Of a stretch of 64,000 nucleotides of DNA, positions 38,414-48,224 are shown piece by piece. Position numbers and translations under genes: made by a program. The notes beneath the pieces are model-generated. The model did not search any database and was not told the DNA's origin. It was given only the letters and a program-made list of their open reading frames with translations. The first letter of the stretch is position 1. Each line of letters begins with the position of its first letter. Origin of the DNA: Phaeovulum vinaykumarii (lineage in GTDB: Bacteria > Pseudomonadota > Alphaproteobacteria > Rhodobacterales > Rhodobacteraceae); assembly GCF_900156695.1 (NCBI RefSeq), contig NZ_FTOM01000002.1, forward strand, positions 310,001 through 374,000, read 5' to 3'.

Positions 38414-40558
38414 ATGTTCAATATCACCAAGAAATCCATCCAGTGGGGCGAGGAAACGCTGACGCTGGAAACGGGCAAGGTTGCCCGTCAGGCCGACGGC
38501 TCGGTCATCGCCACGCTGGGCGAAACCTCCGTCATGGCCAATGTCACCTTCGCCAAGGAGGCGAAGCCGGGTCAGGACTTCTTCCCGCTGACCGTGCATT
38601 ACCAGGAAAAATACTATGCCGCGGGCAAGGTGCCCGGCGGCTTCTTCAAGCGCGAAGGGCGTCCGACCGAAAAGGAAATCCTGACCTCGCGCCTGATCGA
38701 CCGTCCGATCCGCCCGCTCTTCGTGCCGGGTTTCAAACACGAAGTGCTGGTCATCTGCACCGTGCTCAGCCACGACCTCGTCAACGACCCCGACATCGTG
38801 GCCATGATCGCGGCCTCGGCGGCGCTGACCATCTCGGGCGTGCCCTTCATGGGCCCGATCGCGGCGGCTCGCGTGGGCTTTGCCAACGGCGAATATGTCC
38901 TGAACCCCGAAGTGGCGGACATGGACAACCTGCGCGCCAACCCCGAGCAACGCCTCGATCTGGTCGTCGCCGGCACCCGCGACGCGGTGATGATGGTCGA
39001 ATCCGAAGCCTATGAGCTTTCGGAAGAGGAAATGCTGGGCGCCGTGGTCTTCGGCCACAAGGCGATGCAGCCGGTCATCGACATGATCATCGGCTTCGCC
39101 GAGGAATGCGCCAAGGAACCCTTCGACTTCACGCCCCCCGATTACGCCGCGCTCTATGCCCGCGTGAAGGAACTGGGCGAGACCCAGATGCGGGCGGCCT
39201 TCGCCATCCGTGACAAGCAGGAACGCGTCAACGCCATCTCGGCCGCCCGCGAGGCGATCCGTGCCGGCCTGACCGAAGACGAGCTGGCCGACCCGAACCT
39301 GGGCTCGGCGTTCAAGAAGCTCGAATCGGGCATCCTGCGCGGCGACATCATCACCGGCGGCGCGCGCATCGACGGGCGCGACACCACCACCGTGCGTCCG
39401 ATCGTGTCGGAAGTGGGCATCCTGCCGCGCACCCATGGTTCGGCGCTGTTCACCCGCGGCGAGACCCAAGGTCTGGTCATCACCACGCTGGGCACCGGCG
39501 ACGACGAGCAGATCATCGACGCGCTGCACGGCAACTTCCGCTCGAACTTCCTGCTGCACTACAACTTCCCGCCCTATTCGGTGGGCGAGGTCGGCCGCTT
39601 CGGCCCGCCCGGCCGCCGCGAGATCGGCCACGGCAAGCTGGCCTGGCGCGCGCTTCAGGCGGTGCTGCCGGCGCCGACGGACTTCCCCTACACGATCCGC
39701 GTCGTCTCCGAGATCACGGAATCGAACGGCTCGTCGTCGATGGCCACGGTCTGCGGGTCGTCGCTGTCGATGATGGATGCGGGCGTGCCGCTCAAGGCGC
39801 CGGTCGCCGGGGTGGCCATGGGCCTGATCCTGGAAGACGACGGCAAATGGGCGGTGCTGACCGACATCCTGGGCGACGAGGATCACCTCGGCGACATGGA
39901 CTTCAAGGTCGCGGGCACCGCGCAGGGCATCACCTCGCTGCAAATGGACATCAAGGTGGCCGGGATCACCCCGGAAATCATGAGCCAGGCGCTGGCGCAG
40001 GCGCGTGACGGCCGCATGCATATCCTGGGCGAGATGTCCAAGGCGCTGTCCGAAGGCCGCACCGAATTCTCGGCGCATGCACCGCGCATCGAGACGATGC
40101 AGATCCCGACCGACAAGATCCGCGAAGTGATCGGCTCGGGCGGCAAGGTGATCCGCGAGATCGTCGAGGTCTCGGGGGCCAAGGTCGACATCAACGACGA
40201 CGGCATCATCAAGATCGCCTCGGCCAATGGCGACAGCATCAAGAAGGCCTACGAGATGATCCACTCGATCGTCGCCGAGCCGGAAGAGGGCAAGATCTAC
40301 ACCGGCAAGGTGGTCAAGCTGGTCGATTTCGGCGCCTTCGTGAACTTCTTTGGCAAGCGCGACGGCCTGGTGCACGTGTCCCAGATCGCCAACAAGCGCC
40401 TGAACCATCCCAACGAGATGCTCAAGGAAGGCCAGGAAGTGAAGGTCAAGCTTCTGGGCTTCGACGACCGCGGCAAGGTCCGTCTGGGCATGAAGATGGT
40501 CGATCAGGAGACCGGCGAGGAAATCGCCCCCGAGAAGAAGGAACCCGCCGAGGGCTGA
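38414..40558 (+). CDS. pnp: Polyribonucleotide nucleotidyltransferase (PNPase)
   Basis: A 714-residue PNPase, a 3'-to-5' phosphorolytic exoribonuclease and degradosome component. Two RNase PH domains are present: the first from [20 protein letters not shown], the second with [20 protein letters not shown] and [19 protein letters not shown]. The KH domain has [12 protein letters not shown] and the S1 domain [15 protein letters not shown]. The start at 38414 matches the family and has AGGA upstream. A strong terminator follows. Confidence 0.98.
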   Translation: MFNITKKSIQWGEETLTLETGKVARQADGSVIATLGETSVMANVTFAKEAKPGQDFFPLTVHYQEKYYAAGKVPGGFFKREGRPTEKEILTSRLIDRPIRPLFVPGFKHEVLVICTVLSHDLVNDPDIVAMIAASAALTISGVPFMGPIAAARVGFANGEYVLNPEVADMDNLRANPEQRLDLVVAGTRDAVMMVESEAYELSEEEMLGAVVFGHKAMQPVIDMIIGFAEECAKEPFDFTPPDYAALYARVKELGETQMRAAFAIRDKQERVNAISAAREAIRAGLTEDELADPNLGSAFKKLESGILRGDIITGGARIDGRDTTTVRPIVSEVGILPRTHGSALFTRGETQGLVITTLGTGDDEQIIDALHGNFRSNFLLHYNFPPYSVGEVGRFGPPGRREIGHGKLAWRALQAVLPAPTDFPYTIRVVSEITESNGSSSMATVCGSSLSMMDAGVPLKAPVAGVAMGLILEDDGKWAVLTDILGDEDHLGDMDFKVAGTAQGITSLQMDIKVAGITPEIMSQALAQARDGRMHILGEMSKALSEGRTEFSAHAPRIETMQIPTDKIREVIGSGGKVIREIVEVSGAKVDINDDGIIKIASANGDSIKKAYEMIHSIVAEPEEGKIYTGKVVKLVDFGAFVNFFGKRDGLVHVSQIANKRLNHPNEMLKEGQEVKVKLLGFDDRGKVRLGMKMVDQETGEEIAPEKKEPAEG

Positions 40559-40581
40559 GCCCCGACGGACCGCTGAATGCG

Positions 40582-40611
40582 AAAGGCCCCGGAAACCTCC
40601 GGGGCCTTTTT
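40582..40611. terminator. Rho-independent terminator between pnp and the asparaginase gene
   Basis: AAAGGCCCCGG (40582-40592) and CCGGGGCCTTT (40599-40609) form a perfect 11-bp stem with an AAACCT loop and a T run. With A residues on the left arm it can serve both convergent genes. It is the clearest intrinsic terminator in the window. Confidence 0.92.
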
Positions 40612-40673
40612 CATGGGCTTTCGCATTTCCGTGGTGGGCCGTGTCGCGCCGGGCCCTGTCGCGCAGGGGGGCC

Positions 40674-41657
40674 TCAGGCAAAGCCCTCGGCCAGCCGGAT
40701 CTCGCCCGTGACCAGCCCGCGCCAGTTCTTCTGCGCCCCCAGATAGGCGGCCACGACCGGATGCGCCGCCTCGAGCACGCCCAGCCGGATCAGAAGCCCC
40801 GTGATCGCGGCTTCCGAGGCGCGCGTCGCCCCGTCCGCGATCTTGAGCGCGACGCCCTGGCGGGTTTCGGGCAGGATCGCCACGAAGACCGCCTCGGCGC
40901 CGGTCTTGACCGCGACCCGGCCCCCCATCGCGCGCATCAAGGCGGTGCAGGCGCGCCCCTCGCCCGCGACCAGTTCGGGGTGGGCGCACATCGCCGCGAC
41001 CAGCGCCGCGGCTGCCCCCTCGCGCCGGTCCGCGGCGCCGTCACGCGCGGCGGCGAAAAAGGCCATCGCCCGCGCGAGCCCCGCCAAGCTGGTGGCGAAA
41101 TTGGGCGCCGAACAGCCGTCGATCCCGAAACCGGGCGAGGTTTCGCCCGTCACCTCCTCGAAGGCGGCGCGCACCGCCCTTTGCACCGGGTGGTCGGGCT
41201 CGACATATTCGGCCGTCCCGCCCAGATGCCGGTTGAGCGTAAGGAAGCCCGCATGCTTGCCCGAGCAATTGTTGTGCACCTGGCAGGGGGCCGTGTCCGA
41301 ACAGCTCAGCCCCCGCCGCGCGTCCGGGTCGCCCGGCATATGCGCCCCGCAGCGCAGATCGTCGTCGGACAGCCCCAGATCGGCCAGCCAGCGGTTGACC
41401 CGTTCGGTGTGGATGGCCGCGCCATTATGGCTGGCGCAGGCCAGCGCCAGCTGTTCCGAGCCAAGGCCCGCCCCGGCGCCGCTTTCCAGAAGCGGCAGCG
41501 CCTGGACCATCTTGCACGACGAGCGCGGGAAGATCACCGCCTGCGGGTCGCCCCAGGCGGCCTCGATCCCGCCGGGCCCCCAGATCACGGCATGGCCCAG
41601 ATGACGGCTTTCCATCCGGCCGCCGCGCCACAGCTCCACCATCGGCACCGCATTCAT
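40674..41657 (-). CDS. Asparaginase (Rhizobium AnsA / asparaginase_II type)
   Basis: A 327-residue protein of the Rhizobium etli-type asparaginase family, unrelated to E. coli AnsB. Key motifs: FPRSSCKMVQALPLLESGAG (Ser-x2-Lys), CASHNGAAIHTERV, the CGAHMP segment, HNNCSGKHAGFL and GIDGCSAPNFATSL. It hydrolyses L-asparagine to aspartate and ammonia. The ATG at 41657 has a good GGGAGAG ribosome binding site on the minus strand. It is divergent from the IalB-like gene and convergent with pnp. Confidence 0.9.
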   Translation of the reverse strand: MNAVPMVELWRGGRMESRHLGHAVIWGPGGIEAAWGDPQAVIFPRSSCKMVQALPLLESGAGAGLGSEQLALACASHNGAAIHTERVNRWLADLGLSDDDLRCGAHMPGDPDARRGLSCSDTAPCQVHNNCSGKHAGFLTLNRHLGGTAEYVEPDHPVQRAVRAAFEEVTGETSPGFGIDGCSAPNFATSLAGLARAMAFFAAARDGAADRREGAAAALVAAMCAHPELVAGEGRACTALMRAMGGRVAVKTGAEAVFVAILPETRQGVALKIADGATRASEAAITGLLIRLGVLEAAHPVVAAYLGAQKNWRGLVTGEIRLAEGFA

Positions 41658-41833
41658 GTCTGTTCTCTCCCGTTCCGTGGGCGAATTCCCGCCAATTGGG
41701 GTTTCCCCGAGGGGCGGTTTTGCGTTATCTCTGGGGTATCGAGTTGAAATCCGTTCCGCCATCCGAAAAAGATGCGACGCAACGCATGCGGCGGAACTTC
41801 TGAGGCACAAGTCAGCTTGGAGGCTGCAGAACA

Positions 41834-42367
41834 ATGAACAATTCGGGTCTGCGCGGCGTTCTGGCCGCTTTCATCGTGGCGTGCTCGGCGGTTTCCACGC
41901 CGGCGGCTGCCCAGGTCAGCACCAATCGCGTCGCCGCCGAAACCGACTGGAGCGTGTTCGTCGAAGGCACGGGCAATGCGCGCGAATGCTGGGCGGTGTC
42001 GGTGCCCAAGAACACCGTCAACACCCGCGGCGGCAAGCCGGTGGATGTGCGGCGCGGCCAGATCCTGCTGTTCCTGACCTATCGTCCCGGCAAACCGGGC
42101 GAGGTGTCCTTTGCCGGCGGCTATCCCTTCGCCAATGGCTCGACCGTCAAGCTCGAGATCGGCGGCAAGGATTTCGATCTGTTCACCAAGGGCGAGAACG
42201 CCTGGGCCGGCTCGGCCGAGGATGATCGTGCGATCATCGCCGCCATGAAGGCCGGGGCGGATGCCAAGCTCACCGCGCGTTCGACCCGCGGCACGCAGAC
42301 CGAGGACACCTTCTCGCTTCTGGGTTTCACCGCCGCCTCGGAAGAGGCCGAGACCCGCTGCAAGTAA
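41834..42367 (+). CDS. Invasion-associated locus B (IalB) family exported protein
   Basis: A 177-residue exported protein with a signal peptide ending near STPAAA. The mature part has DWSVFVEG, ECWAVSVPK, FLTYRPGKPGEVSF, and an FTKGENAWAGSAEDDRAIIA to MKAG region typical of the IalB domain. In Bartonella it is linked to erythrocyte invasion; in free-living alphaproteobacteria the role is unknown, probably envelope-related. It stands alone between the asparaginase gene and rlmN, with a ribosome binding site CTTGGAGG-like sequence just upstream. Confidence 0.85.
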   Translation: MNNSGLRGVLAAFIVACSAVSTPAAAQVSTNRVAAETDWSVFVEGTGNARECWAVSVPKNTVNTRGGKPVDVRRGQILLFLTYRPGKPGEVSFAGGYPFANGSTVKLEIGGKDFDLFTKGENAWAGSAEDDRAIIAAMKAGADAKLTARSTRGTQTEDTFSLLGFTAASEEAETRCK

Positions 42368-42466
42368 GGCCGCGCGGCCCTTCGGGCTTTGCGGGCGGGC
42401 GCCGGCGCGCTATATGAGGGGCTTGCCGCCCGCGCGGCCTTCCCCCCTTCAGCCTGCGGATTGCCG

Positions 42467-43654
42467 ATGACCGAAGCCAAAGCGCCCATCACCCAGGACG
42501 TCCTGACCCTGCCGCGCCAGCCGGCCGAAACCGACGGGCGCGTCAATATCGTGGGGCTGACGCGCGATCAGCTGCGCGCGGCGCTCATCGACGCGGGCAC
42601 GCCCGAGCGGCAGGCGAAGATGCGCGTGGCCCAGGTCTGGCAATGGGTCTATCACTTCGGCCTGCGCGATTTCGCCGGCATGACCAACCTGGCCAAGGAC
42701 TATCGCGCCTTTCTCGACCGGAACTTCCGCATCGCCCTGCCCGAGGTGGTGACCTGCCAGGTCTCGGCCGATGGCACGCGCAAGTATCTTCTGCGCATCG
42801 ACGGCGGGCACGAGGTCGAGACCGTCTACATCCCCGAGGAAGACCGCGGCACGCTCTGCGTCTCGAGCCAGGTCGGCTGCACGCTGACCTGTTCGTTCTG
42901 CCATACCGGCACGCAGAAGCTGGTGCGCAACCTGACCCCGGCCGAGATCGTGGGCCAGCTGATGGTGGTGCGCGACGATCTGGGCGAATGGCCGGTGCCG
43001 GGCGAACCCAAGCCCGAGGTGCGGCTGGTGTCGAACCTGGTGCTGATGGGCATGGGCGAGCCGCTCTACAATTTCGAGGCGGTGCGCGATGCGATGCGGG
43101 TGGTGATGGACGGCGAGGGGCTGTCGCTCTCGCGCCGGCGGATCACGCTGTCGACCTCGGGGGTGGTGCCCGAGATCGCCCGCGCCGCCGAGGAGATCGG
43201 CTGCCTTCTGGCGATCAGCTTCCACGCCACCACCGATGCGGTGCGCGACGTGCTGGTGCCGATCAACCGCAAGTGGAACATCGAGACGTTGCTCGGGGCG
43301 CTGCGCGACTATCCGCGGTTGTCGAATTCGGAACGCATCACCTTTGAATATGTGATGCTCGACGGCATCAACGACACCGACGACGACGCCCGCCGGCTGG
43401 TGCGTCTGATCCGCGGCATCCCGGCCAAGATCAACCTGATCCCCTTCAACGAATGGCCCGGCGCGCCCTATCGCCGCTCGAGCTGGGAGCGGATCGAGGC
43501 CTTTGCCGACATCATCTACAAGGCGGGCTACGCCAGCCCCATCCGCACCCCGCGGGGCGAGGATATCATGGCCGCCTGTGGCCAGCTCAAGTCCGCCAGC
43601 GCGCGGGCGTCCCGGCGCCGGGGCGCCGAGACGGGTTCTCAGGGCGCCGCCTGA
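42467..43654 (+). CDS. rlmN: 23S rRNA/tRNA adenine-C2 methyltransferase RlmN
   Basis: A 395-residue radical SAM enzyme that methylates C2 of A2503 in 23S rRNA and A37 of some tRNAs. [18 protein letters not shown] holds the Cys-x3-Cys-x2-Cys iron-sulfur motif. [11 protein letters not shown] and STSGVVPEI are SAM-region markers. A C-terminal [12 protein letters not shown] contains the conserved catalytic-loop Cys. The start at 42467 fits the family. Its 3' end overlaps the convergent ArnT-like gene by 16 bp. Confidence 0.96.
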   Translation: MTEAKAPITQDVLTLPRQPAETDGRVNIVGLTRDQLRAALIDAGTPERQAKMRVAQVWQWVYHFGLRDFAGMTNLAKDYRAFLDRNFRIALPEVVTCQVSADGTRKYLLRIDGGHEVETVYIPEEDRGTLCVSSQVGCTLTCSFCHTGTQKLVRNLTPAEIVGQLMVVRDDLGEWPVPGEPKPEVRLVSNLVLMGMGEPLYNFEAVRDAMRVVMDGEGLSLSRRRITLSTSGVVPEIARAAEEIGCLLAISFHATTDAVRDVLVPINRKWNIETLLGALRDYPRLSNSERITFEYVMLDGINDTDDDARRLVRLIRGIPAKINLIPFNEWPGAPYRRSSWERIEAFADIIYKAGYASPIRTPRGEDIMAACGQLKSASARASRRRGAETGSQGAA

Positions 43655-45327
43655 GCCCAGACCGTCAGGTCCACCGCACGTCCGCTGCCAAGGTTCAGCC
43701 CGGTGACACGGCCCAGCGCCCGCCCGCCCGCGGGCGGCGGCGCGGCGCTGTCGGCCACCAGCCGCGCGCAGGGGGTGTCCAGCACCTGCGCCGCGGTCTC
43801 GGGGGCGGTCCAGCGCACCGGACCGGGGGACAGGAACACCAGCGACGGCTCCTGATAGCTGGTCACGAAGATCGGGGGGGCGGGGCAGGCGCGGTCCTGC
43901 GCCAGGGCCAGGATGCGCGGCGCGGGCCAGAGCGCTTCGATCTGCGCCACCGCGCCGAGCGCGCCGCCCGAGAAGCCCGCGCCCATCACCGCCAGTCCCA
44001 GCGCCGCCAGCACCGGGCGATGGCCGGCCAGCGCCCGTGCCGCGATCAGTCCGCCCAGCGCCAGCACCGCCAGTCCCAGCGCCAGCGGCCCCAGGGGCAC
44101 CGGGCCCAGCCGCGCGGCATAGACCCCCGCCGCGATCAGCCCCGCCACCGGCAAGGCCGCGATCCCCCCCGCGATCAGCCAATCGCGCCGGCGCCGCGCG
44201 CGCGCCACCACCTCGGGCCAGACCAGCGCGATGGCCAGCGCCAGCGCCGGATAGAAGGGCAGCACGTAATGCGTCAGCTTGGTGGGGCTGGCCTCGAACA
44301 CCAGCCAGCCGGGGATCGCCCAGGCGGCGGCAAAGATCACCCCCGGCAGGGCGCGGGCGCGCCAGATCGCCCCCGCCGCCAGCGCCAGCGCCACCGAGGC
44401 CGGAAAGAACGTCACCCACAGTGCGGCCAGATACGACCCCGGCGGCGCGCCGTGGCTTTCCTGCACGCCCGTGACCTTGCCCATCATGTCGTGCCCCAGC
44501 GAGGCGGCCCAGAATTCCCCCCCCGATTTCACCGTGATCGCCACGACCCAGGGCAGCACGATCAGCGCCCAGAGGCCCAGGCCCGCCAGCGGCCGCAGCG
44601 CCGCAAGCCAGGCCCCGCGCCGCGCCACCGCCACCAGCGCCAGAACCGTCAGCGCGGTGACCATCGGCCCGATCGGGCCCTTGATCAGTGTGGCCGCCCC
44701 CAGCCCGCCCCAGAAGGCCGCCACCGTCCAGGCCGAGAGCACGGGCCGCGCGAAATCCTGCGCTGCGGCCCGCCGCCAGGCCCGCGCCAGCGCCGCCTGC
44801 GACAGCAGGATGAAAAAGAGAAGTGCCGCGTCGGATTTGGCGAGATTGGCCTCGATGTCGAGCGAGAACACCCCCGTCATCAGAAGCCCCGCCACCAGCC
44901 CCGCGGGGGGCGCTGCGAATTGCGCCGCGATCCGCGCGGTCAGCAGCACCGCCCCCACTGCCGCGGCCAGCGACGGCAGCCGATAGGCCCAGATCGGTGC
45001 GGGCGCGGCCCCCGCCCGGTCGGTCCCGGTCGCGGCCACCGCCGCCGATTGCAACCAGTAGATCCCCACCGGCTTCTTGTAGCGCGGCTGATCCTGAAAG
45101 CGGATGTCGATGAAATCGCCCGTGTCCAGCATCTGCCGGCTGGCCTGGGCAAAGCGGGCCTCGTCGCGGTCGAGCGGCGGCAGGCTGGTGAAACCCGGCC
45201 ACATCACCAGAAGCGACACCACGACCAGGATCGCGGCCCCCACCGCCCGCGGCGCGCGCGCCAGCCCGCGTTCCACCCCCGCGGCCAGCCCCGATCCGGC
45301 CCCCTCCGGCCGGTCCTGGGCGCTCAT
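43639..45327 (-). CDS. ArnT-like glycosyltransferase (PMT family)
   Basis: A 562-residue integral membrane protein with about 12 TM helices. [20 protein letters not shown] near the start is the catalytic-Asp loop of GT83/PMT enzymes, and [20 protein letters not shown] is the second conserved loop. ArnT transfers aminoarabinose from a polyprenyl carrier to lipid A; since arn genes are absent nearby, the sugar donor here is open. The start overlaps the LOG-family stop (ATGA), so the two are co-transcribed. Confidence 0.87.
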   Translation of the reverse strand: MSAQDRPEGAGSGLAAGVERGLARAPRAVGAAILVVVSLLVMWPGFTSLPPLDRDEARFAQASRQMLDTGDFIDIRFQDQPRYKKPVGIYWLQSAAVAATGTDRAGAAPAPIWAYRLPSLAAAVGAVLLTARIAAQFAAPPAGLVAGLLMTGVFSLDIEANLAKSDAALLFFILLSQAALARAWRRAAAQDFARPVLSAWTVAAFWGGLGAATLIKGPIGPMVTALTVLALVAVARRGAWLAALRPLAGLGLWALIVLPWVVAITVKSGGEFWAASLGHDMMGKVTGVQESHGAPPGSYLAALWVTFFPASVALALAAGAIWRARALPGVIFAAAWAIPGWLVFEASPTKLTHYVLPFYPALALAIALVWPEVVARARRRRDWLIAGGIAALPVAGLIAAGVYAARLGPVPLGPLALGLAVLALGGLIAARALAGHRPVLAALGLAVMGAGFSGGALGAVAQIEALWPAPRILALAQDRACPAPPIFVTSYQEPSLVFLSPGPVRWTAPETAAQVLDTPCARLVADSAAPPPAGGRALGRVTGLNLGSGRAVDLTVWAQAAP

Positions 45328-46154
45328 GCCTGGCCTCCGGGCGGACAGGTCCAGTCCCAGCCCTCGATCACGGCCATGGCCTCGTCGGCGGTCTCGACGA
45401 AGCGGATCAGATCCAGATCCTCGGGCACGATCGTGCCGGCCTCGACCAGCGCCTGCCAGTTGATGACGGTTTCCCAGAAGGCGCGGCCGAACAGCAGGAA
45501 GGGCACGCGCCGCATGCGCCCGGTCTGGATCAGCGTCAGGCTCTCGAACATCTCGTCCAGCGTGCCGAAGCCGCCCGGAAAGATGCAGATCGCCCGCGCG
45601 CGCATCAGGAAATGCATCTTGCGGATGGCGAAATAATGGAAGTTGAAGCACAGATCGGGCGTGACCCAGGAATTGGGCGCCTGTTCATGCGGCAGCACGA
45701 TATTGAGACCGATGGAATGGCCCCCGGCCTCGTGGGCGCCGCGGTTGCCGGCCTCCATGATGCCGGGGCCGCCGCCCGTCACCACCACCAGCTCGCGCCC
45801 ATAAGCGGCCATCGACAGCGTGGTGATGCGCCGCGCCAACTCGCGCGCGACCTCGTACCAGGGCGCCAGCGGCGTGGCGCTGCCCTTGCCCCCATCCTCG
45901 GGGCCCGGCACCCGCGCCGAGCCCATCAGCACCACGGTCGAATTGATCCCGCGTTCGTCAAGCACCAGTTCCGGCTTGAGCAGTTCGAGCTGGAGCCGGA
46001 CCGGCCGCAACTCCTCGCGCATCAGGAAATCGTCGTCGGTGAAGGCCAGCCGATAGGCCGGGGCGCGGGTCTGGGGCGTGTCGGGAATGGCGCGGGCCTG
46101 CGCCGCATCCTGAAGCGAATCGCGGAACGGGTGGCTGCGGGCGTCGTCTTTCAT
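45324..46154 (-). CDS. LOG family protein (TIGR00730 type)
   Basis: A 276-residue Rossmann-fold protein of the LOG family. VVTGGGPGIMEAGNRGAHEA and FPGGFGTLDEMFESLTL contain the PGGxGTxxE motif for nucleotide 5'-monophosphate phosphoribohydrolase activity. Plant LOG releases cytokinins from their ribotides; in most bacteria the physiological substrate is an ordinary nucleotide, so I do not claim cytokinin production. It is upstream of and coupled to the ArnT-like gene, and divergent from dapD. Confidence 0.9.
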   Translation of the reverse strand: MKDDARSHPFRDSLQDAAQARAIPDTPQTRAPAYRLAFTDDDFLMREELRPVRLQLELLKPELVLDERGINSTVVLMGSARVPGPEDGGKGSATPLAPWYEVARELARRITTLSMAAYGRELVVVTGGGPGIMEAGNRGAHEAGGHSIGLNIVLPHEQAPNSWVTPDLCFNFHYFAIRKMHFLMRARAICIFPGGFGTLDEMFESLTLIQTGRMRRVPFLLFGRAFWETVINWQALVEAGTIVPEDLDLIRFVETADEAMAVIEGWDWTCPPGGQA

Positions 46155-46244
46155 CTCTCATCCTTGCGTTGCGCGAAGGGGCCGGGGCCACTATAGGCTG
46201 AGGCGCAGGAACATGCCATGAAACCCGAACCCGCGAGGCCCCCG

Positions 46245-47078
46245 ATGACCATCGACAAAGCCGCCCTTGAGACCGCCATCGAAGCTGCCTGGGAGGCGCG
46301 CGACACGATCACGCCGGCCACCCGCGGCGCGGCGCGTGACGCGATCGAGGCCACGCTGAGCGCGCTGGACAGGGGCGAATTGCGCGTGGCCGAGCGGCAG
46401 GCCGACGGCGTCTGGCATGTCAACCAATGGGCCAAGAAGGCGGTCCTGCTGGGCTTCCGGCTCAAGGACATGGAGATGCAGACGGGCGGTCCGCAGGCCG
46501 GTGGCTGGTGGGACAAGGTCGACAGCAAGTTCGCCGGCTGGGGTCCGGCCGAATGGCAGGCGGCGGGCTTCCGCGCGGTGCCCAACTGCGTCGTGCGCCG
46601 GTCGGCCTATGTCGCGCGCGGCGTGGTGCTGATGCCCAGCTTCGTCAACCTGGGCGCCTATGTCGATGAAGGCACGATGGTCGACACCTGGGCCACGGTG
46701 GGCTCGTGCGCGCAGATCGGCAAGAACGTGCACCTGTCGGGCGGCGTCGGCATCGGCGGCGTGCTGGAGCCGATGCAGGCCGGCCCCACCATCATCGAGG
46801 ACAATTGCTTCATCGGCGCCCGCTCCGAGGTGGTCGAGGGCTGCATCATCCGCGAGGGCTCGGTGCTGGGCATGGGCGTCTTCATCGGCAAGTCCACCAA
46901 GATCGTCGACCGCGAAACCGGCGAGATCATGTATGGCGAGGTGCCGCCCTATTCTGTGGTCGTGGCCGGCTCGATGCCCTCGAAGGGCGGCGTGAACCTC
47001 TATTGCGCGGTGATCGTGAAACGCGTGGATGCGCAGACCCGCTCGAAAACCGGCATCAACGAACTGTTGCGCGACTGA
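46245..47078 (+). CDS. dapD: Tetrahydrodipicolinate N-succinyltransferase
   Basis: A 277-residue left-handed beta-helix acyltransferase of the succinylase branch of diaminopimelate/lysine synthesis. Hexapeptide-repeat segments include [40 protein letters not shown] and [13 protein letters not shown] chose ATG 46245 because family members begin close to it. ATG 46218 is also in frame, has AGGA at good spacing, and would add nine residues. The stop shares bases with the next ATG (TGATG). Confidence 0.95.
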   Translation: MTIDKAALETAIEAAWEARDTITPATRGAARDAIEATLSALDRGELRVAERQADGVWHVNQWAKKAVLLGFRLKDMEMQTGGPQAGGWWDKVDSKFAGWGPAEWQAAGFRAVPNCVVRRSAYVARGVVLMPSFVNLGAYVDEGTMVDTWATVGSCAQIGKNVHLSGGVGIGGVLEPMQAGPTIIEDNCFIGARSEVVEGCIIREGSVLGMGVFIGKSTKIVDRETGEIMYGEVPPYSVVVAGSMPSKGGVNLYCAVIVKRVDAQTRSKTGINELLRD

Positions 47079-47716
47079 TGTTCGATTATGGTCTTGCGCA
47101 TTGGCTGACCTTCGGCACGGCGGCGGTTCTGCTGAACCTGGCGCCGGGGCCGGATCTGGCGTTCATCCTGGGCAAGACCGCCCAGGGCGGGCGCCGGCTG
47201 GGGGTTGCGGCGATGCTGGGCGTCTGGTCGGGGGCGCTGGTCCATGTGGGGCTGGCGGCGCTGGGGCTGTCGGCGGTGCTGGCCAGCTCGGCTACGGCCT
47301 TTGCGCTGGTGAAATGGCTGGGCGCGGCCTATCTGGTGTGGCTGGGCATCCAGGCCTTCCGCGCCGGCGGGGCGGCGCCGACCGCCGCGATCGCGCCGGC
47401 CCGGGGCAGCGCCTGGCGCACCTGGCGGACCGGGGTTCTCATCAACCTGACCAACCCCAAGATGGCCATTTTCATGCTGGCCTTCCTGCCGCAATTCGTG
47501 GTGCCCGGCGCAGGCCCCGTGGCCGCGCAACTGGCCCTGCACGGGGCTCTGGTCATCGTGGCGGCGGGTCTGGTCGAACCTTGGGCGATCATCCTGGGCG
47601 ATGTGGCGCGGCGGCGGATGTCGGCCTCGGCGCGGATGCGCGGGCTGATCGACCGGGCGCTGGGCGTCACCTTCATCGGGCTGGGCGTGAAGCTGGCCGC
47701 CGCCAGCCGGCCCTGA
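47078..47716 (+). CDS. LysE/RhtB family amino acid exporter
   Basis: A 212-residue membrane protein with about six TM helices and the LysE signature NLAPGPDLAFILGKTAQGGR in the first helix and loop, plus LINLTNPKMAIFMLAFLPQF. Members export lysine, homoserine, threonine or cysteine. Overlap with dapD (TGATG) makes lysine or a diaminopimelate-pathway amino acid an attractive guess, but the family name does not prove specificity. Confidence 0.9.
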   Translation: MFDYGLAHWLTFGTAAVLLNLAPGPDLAFILGKTAQGGRRLGVAAMLGVWSGALVHVGLAALGLSAVLASSATAFALVKWLGAAYLVWLGIQAFRAGGAAPTAAIAPARGSAWRTWRTGVLINLTNPKMAIFMLAFLPQFVVPGAGPVAAQLALHGALVIVAAGLVEPWAIILGDVARRRMSASARMRGLIDRALGVTFIGLGVKLAAASRP

Positions 47717-47741
47717 CCCCCCCGACCTTCCGGAGCCTGCC

Positions 47742-48140
47742 ATGACCGACGACACCTCCTCCCCGCCGCCCGAACGCCCGGCGAAACCGGCCAGGGCGAA
47801 GCGCGCCCAGCAGGTCTATACGCTTCTGGTCGAGGTCGGGCGCAAGGCCGGCGACGGCCTGCCCAAGGGGGCCACGGGGGCGGGGCTTCTGATCTATGCC
47901 TCGGGCGTCGACGAGGCCGAGGCCGTGCGCGAGACCGTCGCCATCCTGAAACAGGCCGACATGGCGCCGCTGGACGTGACGGGCTATGGCACCCTGGCCG
48001 AGCGCGAGGCCCAGGGCCACGAGATCGCCCCCGAGGAACGCGCGCTGATGGACCGCGCGCTGGCCGAGAACGCCGTGATCGTCGCCCAATGCGAGCCCTT
48101 CTTCGGCGAGGATCGGCCGGACCCGCGCGCCCTGCACTGA
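47742..48140 (+). CDS. Conserved hypothetical protein downstream of dapD
   Basis: A 132-residue soluble protein. I do not recognise a domain. The first 20 residues are Pro/Ser/Lys-rich and probably disordered. The rest is predicted alpha/beta, with QQVYTLLVEVGRKAGDGLPK, ATGAGLLIYASGVDEAEAV and a C-terminal VIVAQCEPFFGEDRPDPR. A similar small gene follows dapD in other Rhodobacterales as I recall. It starts 26 bp after the exporter, so it is probably in the dapD operon. Confidence 0.72.
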   Translation: MTDDTSSPPPERPAKPARAKRAQQVYTLLVEVGRKAGDGLPKGATGAGLLIYASGVDEAEAVRETVAILKQADMAPLDVTGYGTLAEREAQGHEIAPEERALMDRALAENAVIVAQCEPFFGEDRPDPRALH

Positions 48141-48224
48141 GCGCCCGCGGAAGGTGTTTGGTGCCCGGCCCCGCCTGCGCTACGATAGAGGCAGGGCAAG
48201 AACACACTTATCGCGGGCAAACAG

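Noticed and set aside
40561-40673. Small RNA between pnp and the asparaginase gene
   Set aside because: The structure is fully explained by a bidirectional intrinsic terminator, with no promoter in the remaining space.
43639-45327. Polymyxin resistance (aminoarabinose) locus based on the ArnT-like gene
   Set aside because: None of the arnBCADEF genes are present; only the general glycosyltransferase family can be supported.
45324-46154. Cytokinin biosynthesis from the LOG-family gene
   Set aside because: LOG proteins are common in bacteria that make no cytokinin, and no isopentenyltransferase gene is nearby.
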